A DNA stretch of 7,790 nucleotides, from positions 1 through 7,790 of the forward strand of contig JAKANG010000050.1 in NCBI GenBank assembly GCA_021812505.1, in the 5' to 3' direction. Numbering within the stretch: position 1 is the stretch's first letter; every line of letters starts with the position of its first letter. Origin of the DNA: Pseudomonadota bacterium. GTDB taxonomy: Bacteria > Pseudomonadota > Alphaproteobacteria > Rhizobiales > Beijerinckiaceae. Positions 1 through 7,790 of the stretch are shown in pieces. The notes beneath the pieces are model-generated. The model was not told the origin of the DNA and made no database searches. It saw only the letters and a program-made list of their open reading frames with translations. Position numbers and translations under genes: made by a program.

Positions 1-1149
1 GAAGCTGTGGCTGATCTTGTGGCCGTCCTTGCCGATCCGCATCCGGCAGGCGAGCGCGGGGCGGTCCTCGCCCTGGCGGAGCGAGCAGAGATCGTTGGAA
101 ATCCGCTCAGGCAGCATGGGCACGACGCGGTCGGGGAAATAGACCGAATTGCCACGGTCCAGCGCCTCGCGGTCGAGCGCGCCCGCAGGCCGCACATACC
201 AGCTCACGTCGGCGATGGCGACGGTGACGATGAAGCCGTATTTATTGTCAGGCGCGTCGTCGGGCGCGGCGTGGACGGCGTCGTCATGGTCCTTGGCGTC
301 GGGCGGGTCGATGGTGACGAGGGGCAGGGAGCGCCAGTCCTCGCGCCGGAACCCCTCGGTCTCGATGCGCGTGGGCTTGGCATGTTCGCTGGCCTCGATC
401 GTCTCGGGCCGGAAGACGTCGGGGATGCCGTGAGTGTTGATGGCGATGAGGCTGATCGCCTTTTCGCTGTTCATCGAGCCGAGTTTTTCGCGCACTTTCG
501 CCACGGGCAGGCCGAGCCGCCCCCGCGAAAGGGTTTCGACGCTGACGAGATCGCCGTCGCGGGCTTCGCCCCGGTCGGCCTCGGAAACCCTGAATTCCTT
601 GTCGCGCAGCTTCTTGTCCACCGGGACGATGCGCCCGCCGCCCGTGCGCGGGTCCTCGCGGAACACGCCGAGCACCCGCTTGGCCGCGCGCGACAGCAGC
701 TTGACCACCCGTCCGGAATAGGCGGGGCCGCCGGCCTCGCCGGTCGGCGTGACCCGCACCAGGGCGCGGTCGCCGATGCCCGCCGCCGGCGCGCCGGGAC
801 GAGCTTTCCGGGGCGCGAAGATCACGATGCGCGGCGCAGGGCCGAGCTCCTCCTCCCATTCGGCGGGCGTGGCGATCAGGTCGCCGTCGCGGTCGCGGGA
901 GAGGATGTCGGCAAGCACGATCTGGGGCAGGGCGCCTTTCTCATGCAGCCCCTTGCGCGAGCGTTGGATCTCGCCCTCGATCTCCAGTTCCTTCAGGATT
1001 TTCTTGAGCAGGATCTTGTCGTCGCCGCGAATGCCGAAGGCGCGGGCGATCTCGCGTTTGCCGATCTTTTCGGGAATGGCCGCGCCGGCTTCCCCGAGGG
1101 CCTGACGCTCGCGGGCGATGAAGGCGAGGATATCCTCGCGGCTGGGCAT
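1..1149 (-). CDS. rnr: Ribonuclease R, N-terminal part (cut by left window edge)
   Basis: This is a 3'-to-5' processive exoribonuclease of the RNB (RNase II/R) family, which degrades structured RNA and takes part in RNA quality control in the cytoplasm. About 383 N-terminal residues are visible. An N-terminal winged-helix-like segment (residues about 30-62, with GKREIARAFGI) is followed by a basic stretch and the cold-shock-type RNA-binding region. The RNB catalytic domain begins with DPPDAKDHDDAVHA. Its Asp281, Asp287, Asp289 and Asp290 match the spacing of the four metal-binding aspartates of E. coli RNase R (272, 278, 280, 281). Further RNB signatures follow (VSWYVRPA, YFPDRVVPMLPE, SLRQGEDRPAL). 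The C-terminal half, including the S1 domain, lies outside the window. I chose the ATG at 1149, which has a weak purine-rich GAAAAG upstream. A GTG at 1182 would add a basic tail (VPKKPAPRKAP) typical of alphaproteobacterial homologues and is a real alternative. The gene lies 64 bases downstream of queF on the same strand. Confidence 0.95.
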   Translation of the reverse strand, partial: MPSREDILAFIARERQALGEAGAAIPEKIGKREIARAFGIRGDDKILLKKILKELEIEGEIQRSRKGLHEKGALPQIVLADILSRDRDGDLIATPAEWEEELGPAPRIVIFAPRKARPGAPAAGIGDRALVRVTPTGEAGGPAYSGRVVKLLSRAAKRVLGVFREDPRTGGGRIVPVDKKLRDKEFRVSEADRGEARDGDLVSVETLSRGRLGLPVAKVREKLGSMNSEKAISLIAINTHGIPDVFRPETIEASEHAKPTRIETEGFRREDWRSLPLVTIDPPDAKDHDDAVHAAPDDAPDNKYGFIVTVAIADVSWYVRPAGALDREALDRGNSVYFPDRVVPMLPERISNDLCSLRQGEDRPALACRMRIGKDGHKISHSF

Positions 1150-1213
1150 GGGAGCTTTTCGGGGCGCGGGTTTTTTCGGCACATCCGCAACATAGGGATT
1201 GTCAGCGCCGCCG

Positions 1214-1675
1214 TCACCCCCGCCCGCGATAGGGCGCGACTCCCTGATCAGGAATCCACAGGCCTTTGGGCGGCTCCGCGGTCTGCCAGAACACGTCGAT
1301 GGGCATGCCGCCGCGCGGATACCAATAGCCGCCGATCCGCAGCCAGCGCGGGCTGAGCGCCGCGACGAGGTCCTTGGCAATGCGGATCGTGCAATCCTCG
1401 TGGAAGGCGCCGTGGTTGCGAAACGAGGTCAGATAGAGCTTCAAGGCCTTTGATTCGACGAGCCAAAGGTCGGGGACATAATCGATGACGAGATGGGCGA
1501 AATCAGGCTGACCGGTCACCGGGCAGAGCGAGGTGAATTCCGGCTGCGTGAAGCGCGCGAGATAATTCAGGTCCGGGTGCGGGTTGGGCACGCGGTCCAG
1601 TTCGGCCTCGTCGGGGCTTTGCGGAATTTTGGCCTGCGCGCCGAGAAGCGCGGCGCCGTCGTGAGTCTGAACCAT
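1214..1675 (-). CDS. queF: NADPH-dependent 7-cyano-7-deazaguanine reductase QueF
   Basis: The enzyme reduces the nitrile of preQ0 to the amine of preQ1 with two NADPH, the last free-base step before tRNA-guanine transglycosylase inserts it at the wobble position in queuosine biosynthesis. The 153-residue length fits the short, single-domain type I (YkvM-like) QueF rather than the two-domain E. coli form. The nucleophilic cysteine is Cys51 in FTSLCPVTG. Asp58 lies 7 residues later, and His92-Glu93 lies in the segment [11 protein letters not shown]. These spacings equal Cys55, Asp62, His96 and Glu97 of the Bacillus subtilis enzyme. The family signature ESKALKLY is at residues 74-81. The ATG at 1675 has an AGGA ribosome site about 7 bases upstream. 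No other queuosine genes are in view. It is transcribed away from eno and toward rnr, and may be co-transcribed with rnr. Confidence 0.97.
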   Translation of the reverse strand: MVQTHDGAALLGAQAKIPQSPDEAELDRVPNPHPDLNYLARFTQPEFTSLCPVTGQPDFAHLVIDYVPDLWLVESKALKLYLTSFRNHGAFHEDCTIRIAKDLVAALSPRWLRIGGYWYPRGGMPIDVFWQTAEPPKGLWIPDQGVAPYRGRG

Positions 1676-3216
<1,541 letters not shown>

Positions 3217-3222
3217 GGCCGG

Positions 3223-4449
3223 TTGAGCATCCGCACGCTCCTCGTCGCCGCCATTTTCCTCGCGACCTATGGCGGCGTCGCTTTCGGAAGACTGCCCTTC
3301 ACGCGGCTGGACCGGGCGGGAATCGCCCTGGTCGGCGCGGCGGCGATGATCGTCTGCGGCGGCCTTAGCATCGACGAGGCGCTGAAATCCATCGATCTCG
3401 GCGCGCTCGCCCTGCTGTTCGGCATGATGGCGATCGTCGCCGAACTGGAGCTGGCGGGCTTTTTCCGCGCCGCCAGCCTGTTCGCCGCGCGGCGCGCCCA
3501 TTCGCAATGGACGCTGCTCGCGGGCGTGATCGCGGTCACCGGGGTGTTTTCCGCCTTTCTCGTCAATGATGCGGTCTGCCTCGTCATGGCGCCCATCGTC
3601 CTGCGCCTGACGCAAACGCTGAAGCTCGACCCCAAGCCCTATCTGCTCGGGGTGGCGCTGGCCTCCAACGCCGGCGGGACGGCGACCATCACCGGCAATC
3701 CACAGAACATGATCATCGGCGCCGTCTCGCAGATCGGCTATGGCGCCTTTGCCGCGGCGCTGACGCCGATCGCGGCTTTCGCGCTGCTTCTGGTCTTCGG
3801 CTTCGTTGCGCTCGTCTTTCGCGGCGCCTTGCGGGCGCGCCCGACGGGCGAGGCCAGTTTTGGCCCCGCGCGCGCCCATCGGGGCCTGACCTTGCGCGCG
3901 GCCCTCGTCACGCTGGGCGTGGTCGTGGCCTTTTTCTTCGGGGTTCCGGCGCCTCAGGCGGCGTTGGCGGGGGCGGCGCTTCTCCTGATGAATCCAGGCG
4001 TCAAGCCGCACAAGGTCTACCGGCGCATCGACGGCGGCCTGCTGCTGATGTTCGCCGGCCTGTTCATCGTCGCGGCGGCGGGCGAAAAAGCTTTCGTCAC
4101 GCCGGAGGTTCTGGCGCGGGCGCAGGGCTGGGGGCTCGGCGCCGCCTGGACCATGACGGCGGTCGCGGCGGCCTTGTCCAATCTGATCAGCAATGTCCCG
4201 GCGGTACTGGCGCTCAAGCCCTTCGTCGCGCAATTGCCGCGCGAAAGCTGGCTCGTGGTGGCCATGGCGTCGACGCTCGCCGGCAATCTCACCATTCTCG
4301 GCTCGGCGGCCAATCTCATCGTCGCGGAGATCGCCCGGCGCTCGGGCGAGCCTCTGTCCTTTCGCGATTTTCTCGTCGTCGGCTTTCCGGCGACCGTCCT
4401 TTCCCTCGCTTTCGGCGCGTGGCTCCTCAGCGCCCATGCGCTGCCCTGA
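3223..4449 (+). CDS. ArsB/NhaD/CitM-type ion transporter (putative anion transporter)
   Basis: This 408-residue inner-membrane protein has roughly ten hydrophobic segments and belongs to the ion transporter superfamily that includes ArsB, NhaD, citrate/SLC13 carriers and E. coli YbiR. Two halves carry matching re-entrant-loop motifs, as expected for its inverted repeat. In the first half NDAVCLVMAPIVL is at 115-127 and SNAGGTATITGNPQN at 148-162. In the second half SNLISNVPAVL is at 319-329 and AGNLTILGSAANLIV at 353-367. A basic cytoplasmic loop (about 200-224) separates the halves. The substrate cannot be read from sequence; a carboxylate or another anion is the family-based guess. The start is TTG at 3223, 6 bases after the eno stop; the next in-frame ATG would remove the first membrane segment. 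Because the gap is so short, its translation is probably coupled to eno. It converges with the small minus-strand gene beyond it, with 13 bases between the two stops. Confidence 0.85.
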   Translation: MSIRTLLVAAIFLATYGGVAFGRLPFTRLDRAGIALVGAAAMIVCGGLSIDEALKSIDLGALALLFGMMAIVAELELAGFFRAASLFAARRAHSQWTLLAGVIAVTGVFSAFLVNDAVCLVMAPIVLRLTQTLKLDPKPYLLGVALASNAGGTATITGNPQNMIIGAVSQIGYGAFAAALTPIAAFALLLVFGFVALVFRGALRARPTGEASFGPARAHRGLTLRAALVTLGVVVAFFFGVPAPQAALAGAALLLMNPGVKPHKVYRRIDGGLLLMFAGLFIVAAAGEKAFVTPEVLARAQGWGLGAAWTMTAVAAALSNLISNVPAVLALKPFVAQLPRESWLVVAMASTLAGNLTILGSAANLIVAEIARRSGEPLSFRDFLVVGFPATVLSLAFGAWLLSAHALP

Positions 4450-4462
4450 AGCTGCGCCGAGG

Positions 4463-4690
4463 TCAGGAGAGCCAGCCGGCGAAATGCCTCAGCACGGTCG
4501 TCGCCTGATCGGGGAAGGCGAGGGTGACGGCGGCGGCGCCGAGAAGCGCGACGCCGACATAGATCTCGACCGGCGACCGGCCCCGGTAAGAGCCGGGTTC
4601 AGCCGTCCCGCCATCCGCCTTTTTGGGCTGACGGCGCAGGAGTTGGCCGGCCTTGAATTCGGCGTGCATCGAAAATCCCAGACTGGACAT
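4463..4690 (-). CDS. Small single-pass membrane protein, unknown function (75 aa)
   Basis: I do not recognise this protein. It has a basic, polar N-terminal half (residues about 12-40, including LLRRQPKKA and YRGR). One hydrophobic segment follows at about 42-60 (VEIYVGVALLGAAAVTLAFP), then a short amphipathic tail ending in AGWLS. The positively charged N-terminal side suggests that end is cytoplasmic. I chose the ATG at 4690 because an AAGGGA ribosome site lies about 8 bases upstream. Longer readings (ATG at 4714 or 4765) lack such a site and would add a poorly composed leader. It is divergent from ftsB, with which it shares a 134-base upstream region, and tail-to-tail with the transporter gene. 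There is no sign of a pseudogene. Whether it is expressed is inferred only from the ribosome site and the plausible membrane-protein composition. Confidence 0.6.
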   Translation of the reverse strand: MSSLGFSMHAEFKAGQLLRRQPKKADGGTAEPGSYRGRSPVEIYVGVALLGAAAVTLAFPDQATTVLRHFAGWLS

Positions 4691-4786
4691 CGCGCTTGTC
4701 CCTTTTTGACACATATTCCGCCGCGTCTGGCCTGAAATCGAACCCCTTCGCGGCCTCATGCCCAAGGCAACAAGTCTGGCGCCAAA

Positions 4787-4801
4787 TTAACCGATGGCTA
4801 A
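4787..4801 (+). promoter_or_regulatory. CtrA-like box upstream of ftsB
   Basis: The sequence reads TTAA-N7-CTAA, one base from the CtrA consensus TTAA-N7-TTAA. The same stretch can be seen as two TAACC half-sites (4788-4792 and 4799-4803) with starts 11 bases apart, one helical turn. It ends 23 bases before the chosen ftsB ATG. CtrA is the alphaproteobacterial cell-cycle regulator and controls several division genes. No binding data are available here, so the assignment is motif-based only. It stands out because AT-rich words like this are rare in this GC-rich window. Confidence 0.4.
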
Positions 4802-4824
4802 CCTTTCCGGGCGATTGTTCTATC

Positions 4825-5148
4825 ATGGTCGTCCGCACGCGCTTCACCGCCATTGCCTTGCCGTTGCTCTTCCACGTCTTTTCCGGCGCGGTGGGCGGCT
4901 TTTTCGTCTGGCACGCCTTTCACGGCGAGCGTGGCGTCGCGGCGGATCTCGAAACCCGCCGGGAAATGGCGGATATCGAGGCCCAGCTGAAGGCGGTCCG
5001 CGCCGAAAAGGCGGAATGGCTGAAAAAGGTCGATCTGCTGCGCGGCCCCGTGGTCGATCGCGACCTGCTCGACGAGGAGGCGCGCAACCTCCTCAATCGC
5101 GTCGGCAGGAGCGATCTCGTCGTTATCCTGCCCCCCGACAAGGGCTGA
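4825..5148 (+). CDS. ftsB: FtsB/DivIC-family septum formation initiator
   Basis: This 107-residue bitopic membrane protein is predicted to join FtsL and FtsQ in the divisome and help activate septal peptidoglycan synthesis. A hydrophobic segment spans about residues 8-28 (after a short basic start, VVRTRF). A charged periplasmic coiled coil follows at about 40-72 (LETRREMADIEAQLKAV, KAEWLKKVDLL). The family's C-terminal motif (RGPVVDRDLLDEEARNLLNRVG, then DLVVILP) matches the usual LxPDxLDxDxLDExAR pattern. The ATG at 4825 gives the normal length and puts the membrane segment at the N terminus. Its ribosome site is weak. An ATG at 4696 would add 43 residues that look like translated promoter DNA and overlap the CtrA-like box. 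Its place between eno and pdhA is the conserved one in Hyphomicrobiales, which strengthens the call. Confidence 0.92.
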   Translation: MVVRTRFTAIALPLLFHVFSGAVGGFFVWHAFHGERGVAADLETRREMADIEAQLKAVRAEKAEWLKKVDLLRGPVVDRDLLDEEARNLLNRVGRSDLVVILPPDKG

Positions 5149-5263
5149 CCTCGCCCGTCTCGCTTTTTCACCGGCTTCGGGCTAGCTTTTCCCTGAGAAT
5201 GTCCCGCGATTCCCGAGGCCGCGCGCTGGGGGAAGCCGCGGCGTGAACGAGGCCGGGACCGGG

Positions 5264-5268
5264 GGAGG
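5264..5268 (+). promoter_or_regulatory. Strong ribosome binding site of pdhA
   Basis: GGAGG followed by AAAA leads directly to the ATG at 5273. It decides the start: a GTG 30 bases earlier (5243) is in frame but has no comparable site, and it would translate through this Shine-Dalgarno sequence. Confidence 0.75.
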
Positions 5269-5272
5269 AAAA

Positions 5273-6268
5273 ATGGCCGCCGCTTCCTATGGGCCGCCCG
5301 AGGGCGGCGAGTCGCGTCTGGCCGCTTTTCTCGGCGACGGCGACGAGCTTTCCGCTTTTCGCGCCATGCTGCTCATCCGGCGCTTCGAGGAAAAGGCGGG
5401 CCAGCTGTTCGGCATGGGTCTGATCGGGGGCTTCTGCCATCTCTATATCGGCCAGGAGGCTGTTGTGGTCGGCATGAGGCTCGCCGCGCGCGAGACCGAC
5501 CAGTTCATCGCCTCCTATCGCCATCATGGCCATCTGCTCGCCTGTGGCGTCGATCCGCGCGCCATTCTGGCGGAAATGACCGGGCGGCGCGGCGGGCTTT
5601 CCGGAGGGAAGGGCGGGTCGATGCATATGTTCGCGCCGGAACTCGATTATTTCGGCGGCCACGGCATCGTCGGCGCCCAGGCCTCGATCGGCGCGGGCCT
5701 CGCCTTCGCCAACGCTTATCGCGACGATGGCCGGGTTTGCGTCTGCTTTTTCGGCGACGGCGCCGCCGACCAGGGACAGGTTGCGGAAACGTTCAGCATG
5801 GCGGCGCTCTGGCGTCTGCCGATCGTTTTCTGCATCGAGAACAACCGGCTCGCGCCGCCCGGCGGCCAAAGGCCCGAGTTCGCGCGCCGGGGCGCGGCGT
5901 TCGACATTCCCGGCGAATCCATCGACGGGATGGACGTCCATGCCGTGCGCGAGGCGGGCGGGCGCGCGATCGCGCGGGCGCGCGCCGGCGAAGGACCGAG
6001 TATTCTTGAAATGCGGACCGAGCGCTATCGCGGCCATTCGCTGGGAGACCCCGCCAAATACAGGCGCAAGGACGAGGAGCGCGGCGTCCATGCGCCGGAT
6101 CCGATCGAGCGCCTGAAGGAAAAGATTCTGGCTTCGGGCGGCGCCGACGAGGCGGCGTTCAAGCGGCTCGACGCCCAAGTCCGCGCCATCGTCGCGGAAG
6201 CCGCGGATTATGCGGCGACGAGCCCCGAGCCGGATGCGAGCGAACTCGCAACCGACCTGTGGCTTTGA
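5273..6268 (+). CDS. pdhA: Pyruvate dehydrogenase E1 component, alpha subunit (divergent cofactor loop)
   Basis: With PdhB it forms the thiamine-diphosphate-dependent E1 heterotetramer, which decarboxylates pyruvate and passes the acetyl group to the lipoyl arm of E2. The protein has 331 residues, near the usual bacterial length. Visible family blocks are [44 protein letters not shown], the ThDP motif (GDG at 161-163 through NN at 190-191), [11 protein letters not shown] and [15 protein letters not shown] (the phosphorylation-loop region of mitochondrial enzymes). It is odd in the segment after ENN. Relatives have RYAMGTS plus a Ser/Ala-rich stretch; here it reads [16 protein letters not shown], about 5 residues shorter and without the Tyr and the MGTS. 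YRDHG also reads YRHHG, and GDGAANQGQ reads GDGAADQGQ. The reading frame is open throughout. pdhB starts 25 bases after its stop, so the two form an operon. I see no clear promoter in the 124 bases between ftsB and this start. Confidence 0.93.
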   Translation: MAAASYGPPEGGESRLAAFLGDGDELSAFRAMLLIRRFEEKAGQLFGMGLIGGFCHLYIGQEAVVVGMRLAARETDQFIASYRHHGHLLACGVDPRAILAEMTGRRGGLSGGKGGSMHMFAPELDYFGGHGIVGAQASIGAGLAFANAYRDDGRVCVCFFGDGAADQGQVAETFSMAALWRLPIVFCIENNRLAPPGGQRPEFARRGAAFDIPGESIDGMDVHAVREAGGRAIARARAGEGPSILEMRTERYRGHSLGDPAKYRRKDEERGVHAPDPIERLKEKILASGGADEAAFKRLDAQVRAIVAEAADYAATSPEPDASELATDLWL

Positions 6269-6283
6269 CGGCGCGCCGGAATT

Positions 6284-6290
6284 GGAGAGG
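6284..6290 (+). promoter_or_regulatory. Ribosome binding site of pdhB
   Basis: GGAGAGG lies 3 bases before the ATG at 6294. It selects this start over an in-frame ATG at 6210, which lies inside pdhA and would add 28 residues ahead of the canonical [14 protein letters not shown] lipoyl-domain beginning. Confidence 0.7.
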
Positions 6291-6293
6291 CAA

Positions 6294-7589
6294 ATGGCGA
6301 CTCATGTGCTGATGCCGGCGCTCTCGCCTGAAATGAAATTCGGCCGGCTGACCAAATGGCTCAAGCGCGAGGGCGACCGCGTGGAGGCGGGCGACATTCT
6401 CGCCGAGATCGAGACCGACAAGGCGACCATGGAGATCGAGGCCGGCGAAGCCGGCGTGCTCGAACGCATCCTTGCGCCCGAAGGCGCCGAAAAGATCGAG
6501 GTCAATACGCCGATCGCGGTCATCGCGCGCGCAGAGCCAGGCGTCGCGGGACCCCAGTCCGGCGCCGCGCCGGCACAGGCGCCCGCGGACGAGAATTTCG
6601 CAACGCTGCGCATCACCATGCGCGACGCCTTGCGGGAGGCGCTCGCCGAGGAGATGCGCCGCGACCCTGCGGTTTTCGTGCTCGGCGAAGAGGTAGGCGA
6701 GGGGCACGGAGCGCCCAAGGTCACCCACGGCCTGCTCCAGGAATTCGGCGCCCGCCGCGTGGTGGACGCCCCGATTTCGGAACACGCCTTCGCGGGGCTC
6801 GGCGTCGGCGCGGCCATGGCCGGGCTGCGGCCGGTGATCGAATTCATGAGCTTCAATTTCGCGCTTCAGGCGATGGATCATATCGTCAATTCGGCGGCCA
6901 AAACGCTCTATATGTCGGGCGGCGCGCTGAACATTCCCATCGTCTTTCGCGGCCCCAATGGCGCGCGGGCAAGGGTTGGCGCGCAGCACGCCCAGGACTT
7001 CTCCGCCTGGTTCGCCCATGTTCCCGGCCTGAAAGTGGTGGCGCCCTACAGCGCGGCGGACGCCAAGGGCCTGCTGAAAGCCGCGATCCGCGACCCCAAT
7101 CCGGTGATCTTCCTGGAACATGAGCAGCTCTATGGCCAGAGCTTCCCGGCGCCGCGCGGCGGCGACCATCTCGTGCCCATCGGCGCCGCCAATATCGCCC
7201 GCGCCGGGCGCGACATCACCCTGGTCGCTTATTCCCATGGCGTCGGCCTCGCGCTCAAGGCGGCGGAGCGGCTGGCCGAGGAGGAGATCGAGGCGGAGGT
7301 GATCGACCTGCGCACATTGAGGCCTCTGGACATGCCGACGATCCTCGGCTCGGTCGCCAAGACCGGGCGCTGCGTCGTCGTGGACGAGGGTTGGCCGCAG
7401 GGCGGGATCGCGTCGGAGGTTTCGGCGCGGCTCATGGAGAAAGCCTTCGACGATCTCGACGCGCCGGTCCTTCGGGTCACGGGCAAGGACGTGCCCATGC
7501 CCTATGCCGCCAATCTCGAAAAGCTCGCCTTGCCGACCGAAGGCGATATTGTCGTCGCGGCGAAAAAGGCGCTCTATCTGAAGACGTGA
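6294..7589 (+). CDS. pdhB: Pyruvate dehydrogenase E1 component, beta subunit with N-terminal lipoyl domain
   Basis: This is the partner of PdhA in the E1 heterotetramer. The 431-residue protein has an N-terminal lipoyl domain (residues about 2-78) with the lipoylation site Lys43 in [13 protein letters not shown] short Ala/Pro linker (about 80-100) follows, then the E1 beta catalytic and transketolase C-terminal domains. The GEEV glutamates at 132-133 include the one that activates ThDP. Other conserved blocks are [29 protein letters not shown] (His232 equals the active-site His of the family), [24 protein letters not shown], and VDEGWPQGG near the C terminus. A lipoyl domain fused to E1 beta is typical of alphaproteobacterial pyruvate dehydrogenase and separates it from branched-chain or acetoin paralogues. 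The usual GAYKVT reads GAPKVT (Pro141), a small deviation. A ribosome site for the next gene overlaps its stop codon. Confidence 0.97.
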   Translation: MATHVLMPALSPEMKFGRLTKWLKREGDRVEAGDILAEIETDKATMEIEAGEAGVLERILAPEGAEKIEVNTPIAVIARAEPGVAGPQSGAAPAQAPADENFATLRITMRDALREALAEEMRRDPAVFVLGEEVGEGHGAPKVTHGLLQEFGARRVVDAPISEHAFAGLGVGAAMAGLRPVIEFMSFNFALQAMDHIVNSAAKTLYMSGGALNIPIVFRGPNGARARVGAQHAQDFSAWFAHVPGLKVVAPYSAADAKGLLKAAIRDPNPVIFLEHEQLYGQSFPAPRGGDHLVPIGAANIARAGRDITLVAYSHGVGLALKAAERLAEEEIEAEVIDLRTLRPLDMPTILGSVAKTGRCVVVDEGWPQGGIASEVSARLMEKAFDDLDAPVLRVTGKDVPMPYAANLEKLALPTEGDIVVAAKKALYLKT

Positions 7590-7599
7590 GGAAAGCGGC

Positions 7600-7790
7600 A
7601 TGGCCGAAATGAAGCGGGAACTGTCGGTTCCGCCCGATGTCGAGGAACATGGCGGGACGGAAATCCTGCGGTTGTTCATCTCCGGAGGCGCGATGTCGCT
7701 CTCCATGCAGCGGGCCTTCGCCGAGCCGGGAGCCTGGGGGCGGCTGCTCGCCGAACTGGCGCAGCAGGCGGCCGAGATCTACGCGCGGGA
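7600..7790 (+). CDS. DUF5076-family protein, N-terminal part (cut by right window edge)
   Basis: About 63 residues are visible, running off the right edge. The visible part is a polar start (MAEMKRELSVPPDVEEHGGTE), then ILRLFISGGAMSLSMQRAFAEP, then GAWGRLLAELAQQAAEIYAR. This EVLR...GGLxVSLxxxxxEDPxxWGxLLAxxAxHxAxxY pattern matches what I recall of DUF5076 proteins, small cytoplasmic proteins of about 100 residues. In Hyphomicrobiales they often sit between pdhB and the E2 gene. The family function is not known to me. The ATG at 7600 has GAGGA at 7588-7592, overlapping the pdhB stop, so translation is probably coupled and the gene belongs to the pdh operon. The next gene to the right is expected to be the E2 gene, but it is not in view. 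Confidence 0.75.
   Translation, partial: MAEMKRELSVPPDVEEHGGTEILRLFISGGAMSLSMQRAFAEPGAWGRLLAELAQQAAEIYAR

Noticed and set aside
7..1356. A 449-codon plus-strand open frame covering rnr and the end of queF.
   Set aside because: The opposite strand encodes RNase R with its catalytic aspartates and QueF; this frame is their antisense shadow.
5210..5235. TTCCC/GGGAA inverted repeat between ftsB and pdhA as a terminator or operator.
   Set aside because: Five-base arms with a long GC-rich spacer and no T-run are expected by chance in this composition.
5842..5920. A frameshift in pdhA as the cause of the missing YAMGTS loop.
   Set aside because: The motif is not recoverable in the other two forward frames, and the frame returns to consensus ([11 protein letters not shown]) without any compensating shift visible.
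6159..7706. A 515-codon minus-strand open frame covering pdhB, and a similar 336-codon frame over pdhA (5168-6178).
   Set aside because: Both have biased composition, no family motif, and lie opposite clear E1 genes.

Overview
The window looks like chromosomal core DNA from a GC-rich alphaproteobacterium, most likely of the order Hyphomicrobiales (Rhizobiales). Three things point there: a pyruvate dehydrogenase E1 beta with its own N-terminal lipoyl domain, the order eno / ftsB-divIC / pdhA / pdhB / DUF5076, and the style of the RNase R and QueF proteins. A Beijerinckiaceae- or Methylocystaceae-like host is possible, but this is an impression and not something I can prove. I see no phage, insertion sequence, tRNA, rRNA or CRISPR array.

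Layout. On the minus strand at the left are the 5' part of rnr (RNase R, cut by the left edge) and, upstream of it, queF (queuosine biosynthesis). They may be co-transcribed, queF first. A 257-base divergent intergenic region follows (1676-1932). It carries a strong hairpin plus a second small stem-loop that look like a dispersed palindromic repeat. On the plus strand come eno (enolase) and, only 6 bases after its stop, a TTG-started gene for an ArsB/NhaD/CitM-type membrane transporter. A small minus-strand gene for a 75-residue single-pass membrane protein converges on the transporter gene. Its short upstream region (4691-4824) is shared with ftsB/divIC, which reads to the right and is preceded by a CtrA-like box. 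Then come pdhA and pdhB (both subunits of pyruvate dehydrogenase E1) and the start of a DUF5076-family gene cut by the right edge.

Functional logic. Enolase makes phosphoenolpyruvate, which feeds pyruvate, and PdhA/PdhB oxidise pyruvate to the acetyl group of acetyl-CoA. The block therefore covers lower glycolysis and entry to the TCA cycle, with a divisome gene embedded. The transporter and the small membrane protein appear to be inserted between eno and ftsB, compared with the compact order I know from other Hyphomicrobiales.

The most notable points are a PdhA whose conserved cofactor-side loop (normally ENNxYAMGTS...) is replaced and shortened, the hairpin repeat upstream of eno, the CtrA-like box before ftsB, and the poorly described DUF5076 and 75-residue proteins. 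I found no clear evidence of a wholly new multi-gene system; most of the window is conserved housekeeping DNA.
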